From NCBI GenBank assembly GCA_018654845.1, contig JABIKU010000035.1, forward strand, positions 1 to 64,000: a stretch of DNA of 64,000 nucleotides. Reading direction: 5' to 3'. Below are positions 16,441-25,107 of this stretch, piece after piece. The translations under genes and the position numbers were made by a program. The notes beneath the pieces were generated by a model. That model ran no database searches, was not told the DNA's origin, and saw only the letters and a list, made by a program, of their open reading frames with translations. How positions within the stretch are numbered: the stretch's first letter is position 1; each line of letters opens with the position of its first letter. The DNA is from Methanobacteriota archaeon (lineage in GTDB: Archaea > Thermoplasmatota > Poseidoniia > Poseidoniales > Thalassarchaeaceae).

Positions 16441-18378
16441 TCATTCAACTTGGATACCACGGTTGCGGGCATCTTCTGCTTGTGCATCTGCGCGGCCAGC
16501 ATCAACATCGACACTTCGCATCAATACGGTTCCGATAATGATGAGGACGCAGAAACTAGCAACACCAACTCTGCTATCGTATGTTATGGTTAGGTATGTG
16601 TACATCGCAGGACCCATCAAAGCGGCAACTTTGCCGAAGAAGCCAAAGAAGCCAAAGAATTCGGCGCTGCGAGTCTCTGGGACCATCTGACCGAATAGAG
16701 AGCGTGCGAGGCCTTGTGAGCCTCCGAGGAGGGCACCGGCCATACAGCCGAGGAGGAGAAATTGAATATTGACTCCTATACCCATTGGCTCCCAAACAGC
16801 TGCTCTGATTTTCTCAGGAATGATGTCAACCGGCCCATCGCCAAGGCTGGTCGGATGATTATCTCCCATACCTCTTTCTGTATCGAGAGGGCCATTACTG
16901 ACAGAGTAACTGAAACGATTCTTAGCATCGAAAGAGGCAAAGAAATCCGTCATTCGGTCAATATCTGAAGTGGAAACTATCATTGAAGAATCCAATGGAT
17001 CATTGAAGGAATAAACGACTTGCTCGGTGTAATAATCATTCACATGAACAGCCACCATATCGTTCCATTCGTTAACCCAATCCTGTTCATCGCCCTCAAC
17101 CGCAATCTCAAGGGCGTAGGCGTTTTCGCCAATCGTGATAATGTATTGACCAGCCCCCTCTATCCTCTGCTCTATCCAAGTAGTGGAAAGCCCATCCGGA
17201 TGGCTCGACGGGTCGTATGGGTCGGTCCCAGCGGCAATTTCCACTTCATTACTATACCAATCTCCATCGATATTGTCATCGTATGTATCTGCTATTCCGT
17301 CGCCATCAGAATCCCAATCAAATTGGATATCATGTTCAACGTGGTCAGTGAGGGTGAGAGGAGCGAAAGACATTGCGCCAAGGATGACGATGACCCAACC
17401 GACCAAAGAGATGGTTAAGGCATTCTTGGTACTCGTTTTTTCGGCTAATTTTGTGAATCCTATAGCGCATGGAGCAGCAACGAACTGGATAATGAGAATC
17501 GTCAACATCAGCGTCCCAGTTGTCAATCCTAAAACGACGATTCCGTAAATTCCGGCTAAAGCCGTGACGCTGTTGATTCCATCGATGAAGAATAAGAATG
17601 CCAACATATAGATGAAAAGAGTTCGGAATGAACTCATTGACTTGATTGTCTTGATCACTTCACCTGTCGCCATCTTGGCAGAAGCGAATACACCCAACTT
17701 CTCCATTTCATTCTCGATGGGAGGTTCTGGCACATACTTGAACGTCAACATGGCGAATCCCATCCACCAAACACCAGAGGAGGCCATAATAAATGGAATT
17801 ACCCAATCAGCTACAATGAAGGAGAAGAGAATGAAGTGGAATAAAAGCAGCAAACCACCGCCAATATACCCGTAGGCATAAGCTAAATTGGAAATTCTAT
17901 CCATCTCATCGTCGGTACCCATATGAGGCAGTAAAGCATTGTAAAAAACGCCTGCACCATTCAGTCCGATATTCGCTATGACGAACATTATTAGCAACCA
18001 AACCCATTGTCTCGATACGTCAAACATTGGGCTAAAGGCGAGTAATAAGGTCGCTCCAGCTCCCATTATCGTGAAAACTCGTAACCACCACATCTTGATT
18101 GTTCGCAGGTCGGCAATGACACCAAGAGACGGGCTAACCAAAGCCACAAGCAAGGCTGCGACTGTGACCCCGAGGGACCAAACCGCATCCCCGGTCATGG
18201 ATTGGCCGAGAATAACGGTATCCAAGCCATTCGCTTTCAAGAATAGATATCCGAACCAGGCAGGTCCGACCGCAGAGGTCACCGAAGTCTCGAATGAGGA
18301 TTTACCCCAGTCGTAAAATGCATATCCGCGAACTGCTTTAGGGTCTGATGCGCGGTCTAGTTGAATTGTCTCTGACAT
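16441..18378 (-). CDS. Atg22/UMF1-type MFS transporter with Ca-binding extracellular insert
   Basis: 645 aa from ATG 18378 (MSETIQLDRAS); a start at 18420 would add 14 residues. AVRGYAFYDWGKSSFETSV matches the Atg22/UMF1 N-terminal motif (A..YDWANSAF). About 12 membrane segments are visible. Between the seventh and later helices lies an insert of ~180 residues with DWDSDGDGIADTYDD and AAGTDPYDPSSHPDG, resembling thrombospondin type-3/dockerin-like Ca-binding Asp repeats, on the outside face. MGLARSLFGQMVP-type GSQGLARSLFGQMVPETRSA in the C-half is the family's second MFS motif. Relatives export amino acids or other small molecules; the substrate here is unknown. A cluster of GGTATT half-sites lies just upstream. 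Confidence 0.78.
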   Translation of the reverse strand: MSETIQLDRASDPKAVRGYAFYDWGKSSFETSVTSAVGPAWFGYLFLKANGLDTVILGQSMTGDAVWSLGVTVAALLVALVSPSLGVIADLRTIKMWWLRVFTIMGAGATLLLAFSPMFDVSRQWVWLLIMFVIANIGLNGAGVFYNALLPHMGTDDEMDRISNLAYAYGYIGGGLLLLFHFILFSFIVADWVIPFIMASSGVWWMGFAMLTFKYVPEPPIENEMEKLGVFASAKMATGEVIKTIKSMSSFRTLFIYMLAFLFFIDGINSVTALAGIYGIVVLGLTTGTLMLTILIIQFVAAPCAIGFTKLAEKTSTKNALTISLVGWVIVILGAMSFAPLTLTDHVEHDIQFDWDSDGDGIADTYDDNIDGDWYSNEVEIAAGTDPYDPSSHPDGLSTTWIEQRIEGAGQYIITIGENAYALEIAVEGDEQDWVNEWNDMVAVHVNDYYTEQVVYSFNDPLDSSMIVSTSDIDRMTDFFASFDAKNRFSYSVSNGPLDTERGMGDNHPTSLGDGPVDIIPEKIRAAVWEPMGIGVNIQFLLLGCMAGALLGGSQGLARSLFGQMVPETRSAEFFGFFGFFGKVAALMGPAMYTYLTITYDSRVGVASFCVLIIIGTVLMRSVDVDAGRADAQAEDARNRGIQVE

Positions 18379-18381
18379 GGT

Positions 18382-18415
18382 AATACCTAACGGTCGGTAT
18401 TCATCTAAGGGTATT
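18382..18415. promoter_or_regulatory. Three AATACC/GGTATT half-sites at 14-bp spacing
   Basis: AATACC at 18382, GGTATT at 18396 and GGTATT at 18410 start exactly 14 bp apart: one inverted and one direct pairing. They sit directly before ATG 18378 of the Atg22-like transporter and about 65-100 bp before the divergent glycerophosphodiesterase gene. A multi-site operator is plausible. If translation starts at 18420 instead, the motif would be coding, so this remains tentative. Confidence 0.35.
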
Positions 18416-18480
18416 AGCATTGGGGCTTAGGAGAGTATAGAATAGGTCTTGTTCAAAATGAAGAATGCCTGCGCAGTACA

Positions 18481-19608
18481 ATGGCAGAGGACAATTTATG
18501 GGTTCAACCTGATGAAAACTCCTTAGATGCCATTCTACATGGAATGAATAATAGTGATGGGGTAGAGTTCGATTTACGCTTAACCAAGGATAAACGTCTA
18601 ATTCTCCATCATGATCCACGTGATTCAAATAATCGTTTTCTAGAGGAATATGAATCAGACGAACTCGACAATAACCTAATTTTTCTTGATGAATTATTAG
18701 AAAAATCAGAATTTACCGACCCTTGGGTTAATCAAGCAAAAATCGCTTGCATCGAACTAAAGGCACCTCATCCAAAATCAAGAATAGGTGGTGGCTGGTT
18801 CAGAAATGAAGCATGTGTAGGTCATATGAAAGAAATGATCCAATTGGTAAATGAAAACATTTCAGAGTTTGACATTCCAAAAACATGTAAAGTCATTTAC
18901 TCATTTGAACCTCTCACAATGAAAGCAGCTCGAGCCTTTGGAGATGAACATGATTTTGCACAATTAATGCCACATCTCCGACAATGGGGAACGACTACAG
19001 TTCAACGAATGATGGGGACACCTTCATTCATCTCTCATTCACTACCTCGCCTAGTTGAACGTCATCGAGCAAAAGGATCACCCCTCCTGCCGTGTGCTTC
19101 CACGTATCTTTTCGGTCTTCGACGCCACCTCACTCTTGGTAGAACGATTAGTTTGACTCCTGCATCTATTGAGAAATTGAATTTATCAAGAAAGGGCTAT
19201 CCAATTTACATTTGGCCAGCATATCTCAAAATCGAGCACACATTACAAAAATCCGGAATCACAACCTTAACCGACAATTTGGATCCGAACCTCTACACGC
19301 TTCCAGGAGGAGACGCACGATGGGTAAAACCTGCGACACAGCCGTTATCTCCTGAACAAAAAATCGAATTAGAATTAGCACCTATTGAAATGCACAAAGA
19401 ATTGATTGATGAATTGAGAAGAAATGTCACCCCTTGGCATGAATTGACACCATCACAAAGGCGTGAGCACCTATCGACCTGGAGAAAGAATTGGTATTGG
19501 GAAAAAAGCCTCGATGAGTTGTTTGATCTCGCCGATTCTAACAAATTACCATGGGAAGCTATTCGAATGGTAGGACATCGAGGAGCCGGGAAAAAACACT
19601 CGCCCTAA
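18481..19608 (+). CDS. Glycerophosphodiester phosphodiesterase-like protein, apparently circularly permuted
   Basis: 375 aa. Canonical GDPD proteins start with HRG...PENT, then (V/I)ExD and a catalytic His. Here the N-terminus begins at the ENT-like step (DENSLDAI), then DGVEFDLRLTKDKRLILHHD with Glu29, Asp31 and His43/44. Next come ACIELKAP (E-x-K motif), VIYSFEPL (SFD-like) and TLTDNLDP (TDxP-like), all in the usual order. The missing HRG motif is the last thing in the protein: MVGHRGAGKKHSP with His366-Arg367. So the first barrel strand and catalytic His-Arg appear to have moved to the C-terminus after a ~90-residue linker. No HRG is encoded upstream, where stops close the frame near 18413. 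The expected role is hydrolysis of glycerophosphodiesters or related lipid headgroups. No signal peptide. Confidence 0.7.
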   Translation: MAEDNLWVQPDENSLDAILHGMNNSDGVEFDLRLTKDKRLILHHDPRDSNNRFLEEYESDELDNNLIFLDELLEKSEFTDPWVNQAKIACIELKAPHPKSRIGGGWFRNEACVGHMKEMIQLVNENISEFDIPKTCKVIYSFEPLTMKAARAFGDEHDFAQLMPHLRQWGTTTVQRMMGTPSFISHSLPRLVERHRAKGSPLLPCASTYLFGLRRHLTLGRTISLTPASIEKLNLSRKGYPIYIWPAYLKIEHTLQKSGITTLTDNLDPNLYTLPGGDARWVKPATQPLSPEQKIELELAPIEMHKELIDELRRNVTPWHELTPSQRREHLSTWRKNWYWEKSLDELFDLADSNKLPWEAIRMVGHRGAGKKHSP

Positions 19609-20814
19609 TTATTCCAATCTTCGGTGAGGTTGGTTTTTTGGAATATATTTGGGTCGATAAATTGGCGTCCCTCGGCCATCACGAGCATTACGTTCATCGA
19701 GAATTTGGGCACTAATTCCGGCTACACGAGCCCATCCGAAGAAAGTCGTATAGTATTCTGGCATCCTAAACCCAACCGAATTGAGTAAACTTCCACTTGC
19801 AATATCGACATTTGGATATGGATTACTAATTTTTGGAATCTCAGACAAGATGGGAGGGATTACTTCCCTCAGTGCCTTGACGATTTGGAAATTATCATCA
19901 TCTGGACAAATCTCTTCTCCGAGTTCAATTAGTAGTCTCGCCCGGGGGTCTTCAGCTCGGAGCACACCATGACCGAATCCGTAAATCGGCCGACGATTTG
20001 CTAATTCTTCACGAACGAATTTTTCTATCTCTTCATGATCTGAAGTTCCAATTCTTTGAACGAACTCCAAACAAGATTGGTTTGCACGGCCATGTAATGG
20101 CCCTGAAAGGGCATTCATCGCACTTGAAAGTGAGGAGTAAATGCTAGCCCATCCTGATGCAACTGCCTTCCCAGAAAAGGTTGAAAGATTTCCTCCTCCA
20201 TGATCCATATGTAAAATAAAGAAGAACCTAAGAACGTGTGTAACTTTCTTCGCTCTTTCGCCTTCATAACCCATCATGTGAACAAAATTTTCAACGAGAC
20301 CAAGTTCTGGTTTACGTGGCTTAAGTTTTTCTTTAACTCCGTTTCTCAATCTGAAAATTCTCGCCATTAATTCAGGCATTCTAGCAATTAAATTCATTGC
20401 ATCAGCTCGAGTGTCACCTGTAGTCTCCGCAGTACCAAGAGCCATTATCCCAATCGATAACCAATCCATCGGATGACCCGACCCTGGCGTTAATGATTCT
20501 AATACTCTCAATGCACCAGTTGGAATATTATCTCCGCGTTGTGCAAGTTCTGCACGGAATTCTTCCGATTCATTGTCAGATGGTAATCTCTTGTGCATCA
20601 GAAGAAAAATAACGTCTTCTTCTTCCAAATCAACTAGGTCCTCTACTGGATACCCAACATAGTGAACTCCCTTGAGGGGATCAACATATGAGGTCTGACA
20701 AGTACCGACTGGTATTCCTCGTAATCCTGTGTCAAGATGCTTGTCCGTCACCGTGAACAAATCTTCACCATCTACCATATAGCCACCCCTCTGATTAACC
20801 ACGTCGGGATTCAA
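19609..20814 (-). CDS. gltA: Citrate synthase
   Basis: 401 aa, all-helical type II-like fold. The catalytic residues are visible: His in GPLHGRANQ, His in YGFGHGVLRAEDPR, and Asp in PNVDIASGSLLNSVG. It condenses oxaloacetate and acetyl-CoA to citrate, feeding the same cycle as SucCD at 3-5 kb. The N-terminus GLRGIPVGTCQTSYVDPLKGVHYVGYPVEDL is the usual family opening; a start at Met13 is also possible. The stop abuts that of the convergent GDPD gene with no intervening base. Confidence 0.96.
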   Translation of the reverse strand: MNPDVVNQRGGYMVDGEDLFTVTDKHLDTGLRGIPVGTCQTSYVDPLKGVHYVGYPVEDLVDLEEEDVIFLLMHKRLPSDNESEEFRAELAQRGDNIPTGALRVLESLTPGSGHPMDWLSIGIMALGTAETTGDTRADAMNLIARMPELMARIFRLRNGVKEKLKPRKPELGLVENFVHMMGYEGERAKKVTHVLRFFFILHMDHGGGNLSTFSGKAVASGWASIYSSLSSAMNALSGPLHGRANQSCLEFVQRIGTSDHEEIEKFVREELANRRPIYGFGHGVLRAEDPRARLLIELGEEICPDDDNFQIVKALREVIPPILSEIPKISNPYPNVDIASGSLLNSVGFRMPEYYTTFFGWARVAGISAQILDERNARDGRGTPIYRPKYIPKNQPHRRLE

Positions 20815-20918
20815 TCATAATCCCTCCGACAAAAGCAATTCAAAAAACAGATAGACATGAATAGGTATTGTTATGATTCCCCTTATTTTTACTATGATTT
20901 AGGCCACAATGGTGATAA

Positions 20919-21575
20919 TTGCCACCACTCACGATATTTCTTGTGGTTGGGTGGCGTGACCGGCTTGGTGAGTTTGATGACGAACATCGCCACATGTTCG
21001 AAGGCGGCTCTCTAAGCAAGTTATTTCTTCGTTACCCATTGACTATTAGTCATCCAGTTTTTGTAGGCGTTATTTACGGATTATTAATCAGCCTTCCTTT
21101 GGCATTACCACTAGGCTATGAAGCGTACTCCTTAGAAAAATCCTTCAATAAATTTTTTTTGGAATGGGCATTATTGACAATTAGCATTATTGCATTGTGC
21201 TCATTCCTTGGTGGATTCTCTAGTTTAGCTTCTTCTATATTCAAAAGGCCTCCAATTCGCTTAGAAAAAAGAAGAAGATATCTATTTCCATTTCCATTCA
21301 TCGGCATGATGCTGCTTACTTTAACAACATTCTACGACCTCGTTAGCTGGATAAACGCATTGGGAATAATTTTCTTAATTCTCCCAGGGCCACTATACAT
21401 CCACCTATCTTATGCACCAAGATGGAGAATGCTTGACAGAATTGATAGAGGACTTGATCCATTTGATGGGATGTCTAAAACTATAGATATAATCAAAACT
21501 AGCAAAATAGGTATTCAATCTGATTACGACGTCGAAGAAGCCGTATCAGAATTACAAACTCAAGAATTAGATTAA
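20919..21575 (+). CDS. Hypothetical membrane protein
   Basis: 218 aa with about four predicted membrane segments (FVGVIYGLLISLPLALPLG, ALLTISIIALCSFLGG, FIGMMLLTLTTFYDLVSWI, LGIIFLILPGPLYIHL). A basic loop (RPPIRLEKRRRY) and a charged C-terminal tail probably face the cytoplasm. I do not recognise a family. The start is uncertain: TTG 20919 is the first codon, but GTG 20943 (VGWRDRLGEF) would also work. The last 9 nt overlap the convergent PLP-enzyme gene. Confidence 0.55.
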   Translation: MPPLTIFLVVGWRDRLGEFDDEHRHMFEGGSLSKLFLRYPLTISHPVFVGVIYGLLISLPLALPLGYEAYSLEKSFNKFFLEWALLTISIIALCSFLGGFSSLASSIFKRPPIRLEKRRRYLFPFPFIGMMLLTLTTFYDLVSWINALGIIFLILPGPLYIHLSYAPRWRMLDRIDRGLDPFDGMSKTIDIIKTSKIGIQSDYDVEEAVSELQTQELD

Positions 21576-22754
21576 TCCTAATTCAGGACCTACCTTTTCG
21601 AACAATCTTAACACTTCATTGAGGTCGTCTCGGTTCAAGCCAGCAGACATCTGTGTTCGTACCCTCGCCTGATCTCTCGCGACCATTGGGAAAACTATGG
21701 CACCTGCCATTACCCCTTCCTCACCTAATCGTTTAGACAAATTTTTTGCTATAATTGAATCACCACACATCACTGGTATTATTGGAGTCTCAGATAATCC
21801 AGTATCAAAGCCAATAGATTGAAGTTCATTTCTAAAATATATGGTATTTTCCCATAATTTCGCATGATGTTCCGGCTCACTCATCAAGACCTCAATCGAG
21901 GCTTTTTGTGCTGCAGCCACACCAGGTGGTTGACTACCAGACAGGAGCCAAGAACGGGAATGATTCAATGCATAATTACGCACTTCATCTGAACCTGCAA
22001 CTATTCCACCTTGTACTCCAAGTGCTTTAGAAAATGAACCGATTTCAAAATCAACCTTGCCTTGGAGTTTGAAATGGTCAACAATTCCTGCACCTCCTTT
22101 GCCGAGAACACCTTCACCATGACAATCGTCGACGAAGACCATCGCACCATATTCTTCCGCTAATGTTGTCACTTCATCTAGCGGTGCGATGTCACCGTCC
22201 ATAGAGAAAACTCCATCGGTGATTATCAATTTACGATCTGATTTCTCATGAGATTTAAGAACCGCCTCTAGGGCCCCCATATCGTTGTGAGAATACACCC
22301 CTCTTGCCGCTTTAGTTAGACGTACACCATCAATGATAGATCCATGATTTAATTCATCACTGATAATTACATCTTGAGGACCTTGAACGAGTGATGGGAT
22401 TAATCCGACGTTTGCGGTATAACCGGCTGAATAGATTAAAGCGGATTCTACTCCTTTAAATTCTGCAACTTTCTTCTCCGCCTCAAGATGGATGTCCATC
22501 GTACCAGCGATTGCTCGAACCGAACCACTTCCTGCACCGTATTTTTTAGTAGCTTCAATCATTGCTGAAACAACCCTTGGGTGATTTGTCAAATTTAGGT
22601 AATTATTAGCCGACAGCATTATTGTAGGTCGACCATTCATGATACATCGCGGCTCATTAGCAGTTTCGAGAGTTGGTGGATTCCAATCCAATCCTTCTCG
22701 TTGAAGGTTAGCAAATTTCTCAGACATCCAAGAAGTGTCGCCGGGCATGAACAT
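21567..22754 (-). CDS. kbl: Glycine C-acetyltransferase / 2-amino-3-ketobutyrate CoA ligase-like PLP enzyme
   Basis: 395 aa from ATG 22754; the track starts at TTG 22799 and ATG 22748 is also possible. This is an alpha-oxoamine synthase family enzyme (fold type I). Visible features are SANNYLNLTNHPRV, GAGSGSVRAIAGTMDIH (substrate loop), DELNHGSIIDG, the PLP-stacking and Asp segment VFVDDCHGEGVLG, and the Schiff-base Lys in GSFSKALGVQGG. Family members are Kbl (threonine degradation), BioF (biotin) and related synthases. The GSVRAIAGT loop resembles Kbl, but specificity is not proven. No bio genes or threonine dehydrogenase are nearby. Confidence 0.8.
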   Translation of the reverse strand: MFMPGDTSWMSEKFANLQREGLDWNPPTLETANEPRCIMNGRPTIMLSANNYLNLTNHPRVVSAMIEATKKYGAGSGSVRAIAGTMDIHLEAEKKVAEFKGVESALIYSAGYTANVGLIPSLVQGPQDVIISDELNHGSIIDGVRLTKAARGVYSHNDMGALEAVLKSHEKSDRKLIITDGVFSMDGDIAPLDEVTTLAEEYGAMVFVDDCHGEGVLGKGGAGIVDHFKLQGKVDFEIGSFSKALGVQGGIVAGSDEVRNYALNHSRSWLLSGSQPPGVAAAQKASIEVLMSEPEHHAKLWENTIYFRNELQSIGFDTGLSETPIIPVMCGDSIIAKNLSKRLGEEGVMAGAIVFPMVARDQARVRTQMSAGLNRDDLNEVLRLFEKVGPELGLI

Positions 22755-22816
22755 CAGACAACACTCCAGTTCATTGGTTCTTCGCTGGTCAATAGTCAAT
22801 TTCTAACTTCGCTAAG

Positions 22817-22827
22817 AATTTATTATG
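22817..22827 (+). promoter_or_regulatory. TATA-like box for the PqqB-like gene
   Basis: AATTTATTATG is centred about 28 nt before ATG 22851, in the 96-nt divergent gap. The position suits a leaderless or near-leaderless transcript. Called by eye. Confidence 0.4.
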
Positions 22828-22850
22828 TACCTGAATGACCGGCCTATAAG

Positions 22851-23744
22851 ATGAGCCATTTTGTCACTCTCACTTTGCTTGGAACTGCCCAAGATGCAGG
22901 ACTTCCACAGGCTGGTTGTGGTTGCGAAAGATGCGCGCTTGCTCACGCCGATTCGTCTAAAATTCGATTTCCAGTATCTTTAGGAATTCGTGGCCTTGAT
23001 GGTTCTAATCATCTTATCGAAGTTACACGAAGATTACCATCACAACTTTCAGAATGGTCGTTATCTCTCGGCGAGAAAGTATCGATAATACCCGATTCTG
23101 TAACATTTACTCACCTTCACCTAGGGCATATAGAAGGAATTGGCCAATTTGGAAAACCCGTTATGGCGATGAAGGATTTGCCGATTTATTCTACACGAAA
23201 AAACATTGATTATTTGGAGAAGCGGATCGATTTCAAACTAATGGTAGACGATGGTAATTTCAATCCAATTGGGATAGAATTTAATCAACCTTTCAAGCCT
23301 ACTGAAGAATGTGGGTTTACACTAGAATTGATAGAAATTCCACATAGAAATGAATGTGGAGATACTGCTGGAATCATCATTCGAGGAATCCATAATTCAC
23401 TTCTATATCTTCCCGATCACGACACTTGGGGAGAAACTCTCATCAAAACTAATTCAAAAAACATTAGAGAATTTTTTGAAAAAATACAAATTAATGAAGC
23501 TTGGATTGACGGCACTTTTTGGAATGGTGAAGAATTATCTAATCGTGACATGTCAAAAATTCCTCACCCAACAATCGAAGAGAGTTTAATGAGATTGCAA
23601 AAAAAAGAATCCAATGACATTAAGGTGAAATTTATCCATTTCAACCACACAAACCCAGTATGTGATGAAAGAAGTGAAGAGCGAAAACAGATTGAATCGA
23701 TGGGGTGGGGCGTTGGCCAAAGAGGAGATGTTGTCAAACTCTGA
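22851..23744 (+). CDS. PqqB-like metallo-beta-lactamase-fold protein
   Basis: 297 aa. The N-terminus LLGTAQDAGLPQAGCGCERC matches the PqqB opening (GsAaGGGfPqwnCxCxxC), and the Cys trio may bind zinc. The MBL-fold metal motif appears as FTHLHLGHIEGIG (family: LTHAxxDHxxGL), with LPDHDTW and IDGTFWNGEEL downstream. The end, IHFNHTNPVCDERSEERKQIESMGWGV, is the PqqB C-terminal pattern. PqqB proteins are hydroxylases in PQQ maturation, but no pqqA, C, D or E is present, so another oxidative or hydrolytic role is likely. ribK starts 6 nt downstream. Confidence 0.72.
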   Translation: MSHFVTLTLLGTAQDAGLPQAGCGCERCALAHADSSKIRFPVSLGIRGLDGSNHLIEVTRRLPSQLSEWSLSLGEKVSIIPDSVTFTHLHLGHIEGIGQFGKPVMAMKDLPIYSTRKNIDYLEKRIDFKLMVDDGNFNPIGIEFNQPFKPTEECGFTLELIEIPHRNECGDTAGIIIRGIHNSLLYLPDHDTWGETLIKTNSKNIREFFEKIQINEAWIDGTFWNGEELSNRDMSKIPHPTIEESLMRLQKKESNDIKVKFIHFNHTNPVCDERSEERKQIESMGWGVGQRGDVVKL

Positions 23745-23750
23745 TAATTT

Positions 23751-24227
23751 GTGTCGAGAAATGCTCATGAACATGTGACTAAACCGCTACCCATGGATTT
23801 GAGAGGTTATATCGCAAGTGGGCTTGGCAGAGCTCATGTTTTCATGGCTCAGCCTCATTATCAAAATCAATTCAAGAAAGTTCTCAACGCAGGTGCTTGG
23901 CCAGGTACTCTGAATTTAGATTTGGAAGGCGAAAGCCTAGAATTTTACAAAAATTTGAGAATAATTGCAGGTTTAGATGAAGGCAAAATCAATTTAGGCC
24001 CAGAACCTTTGAGGATTCATGGTTTTGAGAGAGATGGAAAATCATTCGGAGGTGCGACTGCATTCAGAGGTGAAATATCAATCAATGGAAAAAGTTGGAT
24101 TACATGTGCCATTTTAATTCCAGATCTAACTCGGCACACAAAAATTGCAGAAATTATCTCAGGATCTTTCCTTCGAGAGATACTTCCATGTTCCGATGGT
24201 GATGAAGTTCAAATTAGATTGAGTTAA
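23751..24227 (+). CDS. ribK: CTP-dependent riboflavin kinase, archaeal type
   Basis: 158 aa from GTG 23751, or 144 aa from ATG 23793 (MDLRGYIASGLGRA), which matches the usual family start. This is the DUF120-type beta-barrel seen in Methanocaldococcus RibK. Key segments are ASGLGRAHVF (nucleotide loop), AWPGTLNLDL (family: YPGTLNVxL) and IHGFERDGKSFGGATAFRGEI. The archaeal enzyme uses CTP to phosphorylate riboflavin to FMN and has no homology to bacterial RibF. It lies 6 nt after the PqqB-like gene, so likely co-transcribed. Its 3' end overlaps truA by 14 nt. Confidence 0.88.
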   Translation: MSRNAHEHVTKPLPMDLRGYIASGLGRAHVFMAQPHYQNQFKKVLNAGAWPGTLNLDLEGESLEFYKNLRIIAGLDEGKINLGPEPLRIHGFERDGKSFGGATAFRGEISINGKSWITCAILIPDLTRHTKIAEIISGSFLREILPCSDGDEVQIRLS

Positions 24228-25095
24228 GAGAATTTAACCATTCTCGTTCCAAAAGTAACCCCATTTCGAGTTTTGCCATCGAGAGCCATCTTTTATATCG
24301 AGATTTATCAATGGGTTGAACCGAAAATGAGGATGTGTCTGCAATTGAATCCAATCCCATTCCATCTGAATCTTTATGTTCAATAGCCCAAAGTATGAGT
24401 CCATTTGATTGATTCCTTCCGAGATCGGAAGAAATCTCTGGAGAATTCAGAGCAGATTTAACCTCATCAATATTTATTCTGCCTGCAACTACTCCTGTGA
24501 GAGCAGAAGCGATTCGTCTAACTTGATTCCAAAGAAACGCCTCTGATTTAATGGAAAATCCCACAAGCCGACCCCCCTCACTATACCATGGATCACAATG
24601 ATCTATGGTTCTATTCGGGTTTATGCCCTTCTCGAGGCGGCAAAAATTTGTGAAATTATGATCGCCCACAAATAATTCACAAACATCTCTAAACAAATCT
24701 TCATCAACAATTTCAGGCCACTCTTCACTCATTTCGGTTCGAAATAAGTATGTTCTGCTAATCGCACCTCGGCTCCTGACCGTTGAATTTACAAAACGTA
24801 AATCCCAAATCGACATTGAAGGAGATAATTTATTATTCAAAACTCTGATAATCGTTGATTTAGGTACATTATCATACACTTTTTGTGGAATATCGATACA
24901 TGCTAAATTCATTCGGACATTTACACCTGCATCCGTTCGGCTTGACATTTCTAAACATCCATCCCCCCACCAACTAACCTTACGAAGTGCATATTCAATT
25001 TCCCCTTGAACAGTGGGGACATTGGGTTGAATTTGGGAGCCGTGAAACGCTTCGCCATGGTATCCAAAAGCGACCATTATTCGGCCGCGGTGCAA
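24214..25095 (-). CDS. truA: tRNA pseudouridine synthase TruA
   Basis: 293 aa. TruA/Pus1-type motifs: YHGEAFHGSQIQPNVPTVQGEIE at the N-terminus, the catalytic Asp in EMSSRTDAGVNVRMN, SRTYLF, and the second half SIKSEAFLWNQVRRIASALTGV. TruA makes pseudouridine at tRNA positions 38-40 in the anticodon arm. The start is TTG 25095 or ATG 25077; the longer form keeps the usual ~7 residues before the first strand. The last ~45 residues extend beyond the core. It overlaps ribK by 14 nt tail to tail. Confidence 0.92.
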   Translation of the reverse strand: MHRGRIMVAFGYHGEAFHGSQIQPNVPTVQGEIEYALRKVSWWGDGCLEMSSRTDAGVNVRMNLACIDIPQKVYDNVPKSTIIRVLNNKLSPSMSIWDLRFVNSTVRSRGAISRTYLFRTEMSEEWPEIVDEDLFRDVCELFVGDHNFTNFCRLEKGINPNRTIDHCDPWYSEGGRLVGFSIKSEAFLWNQVRRIASALTGVVAGRINIDEVKSALNSPEISSDLGRNQSNGLILWAIEHKDSDGMGLDSIADTSSFSVQPIDKSRYKRWLSMAKLEMGLLLEREWLNSLNSI

Positions 25096-25107
25096 ATGAA
25101 CCCCCCC

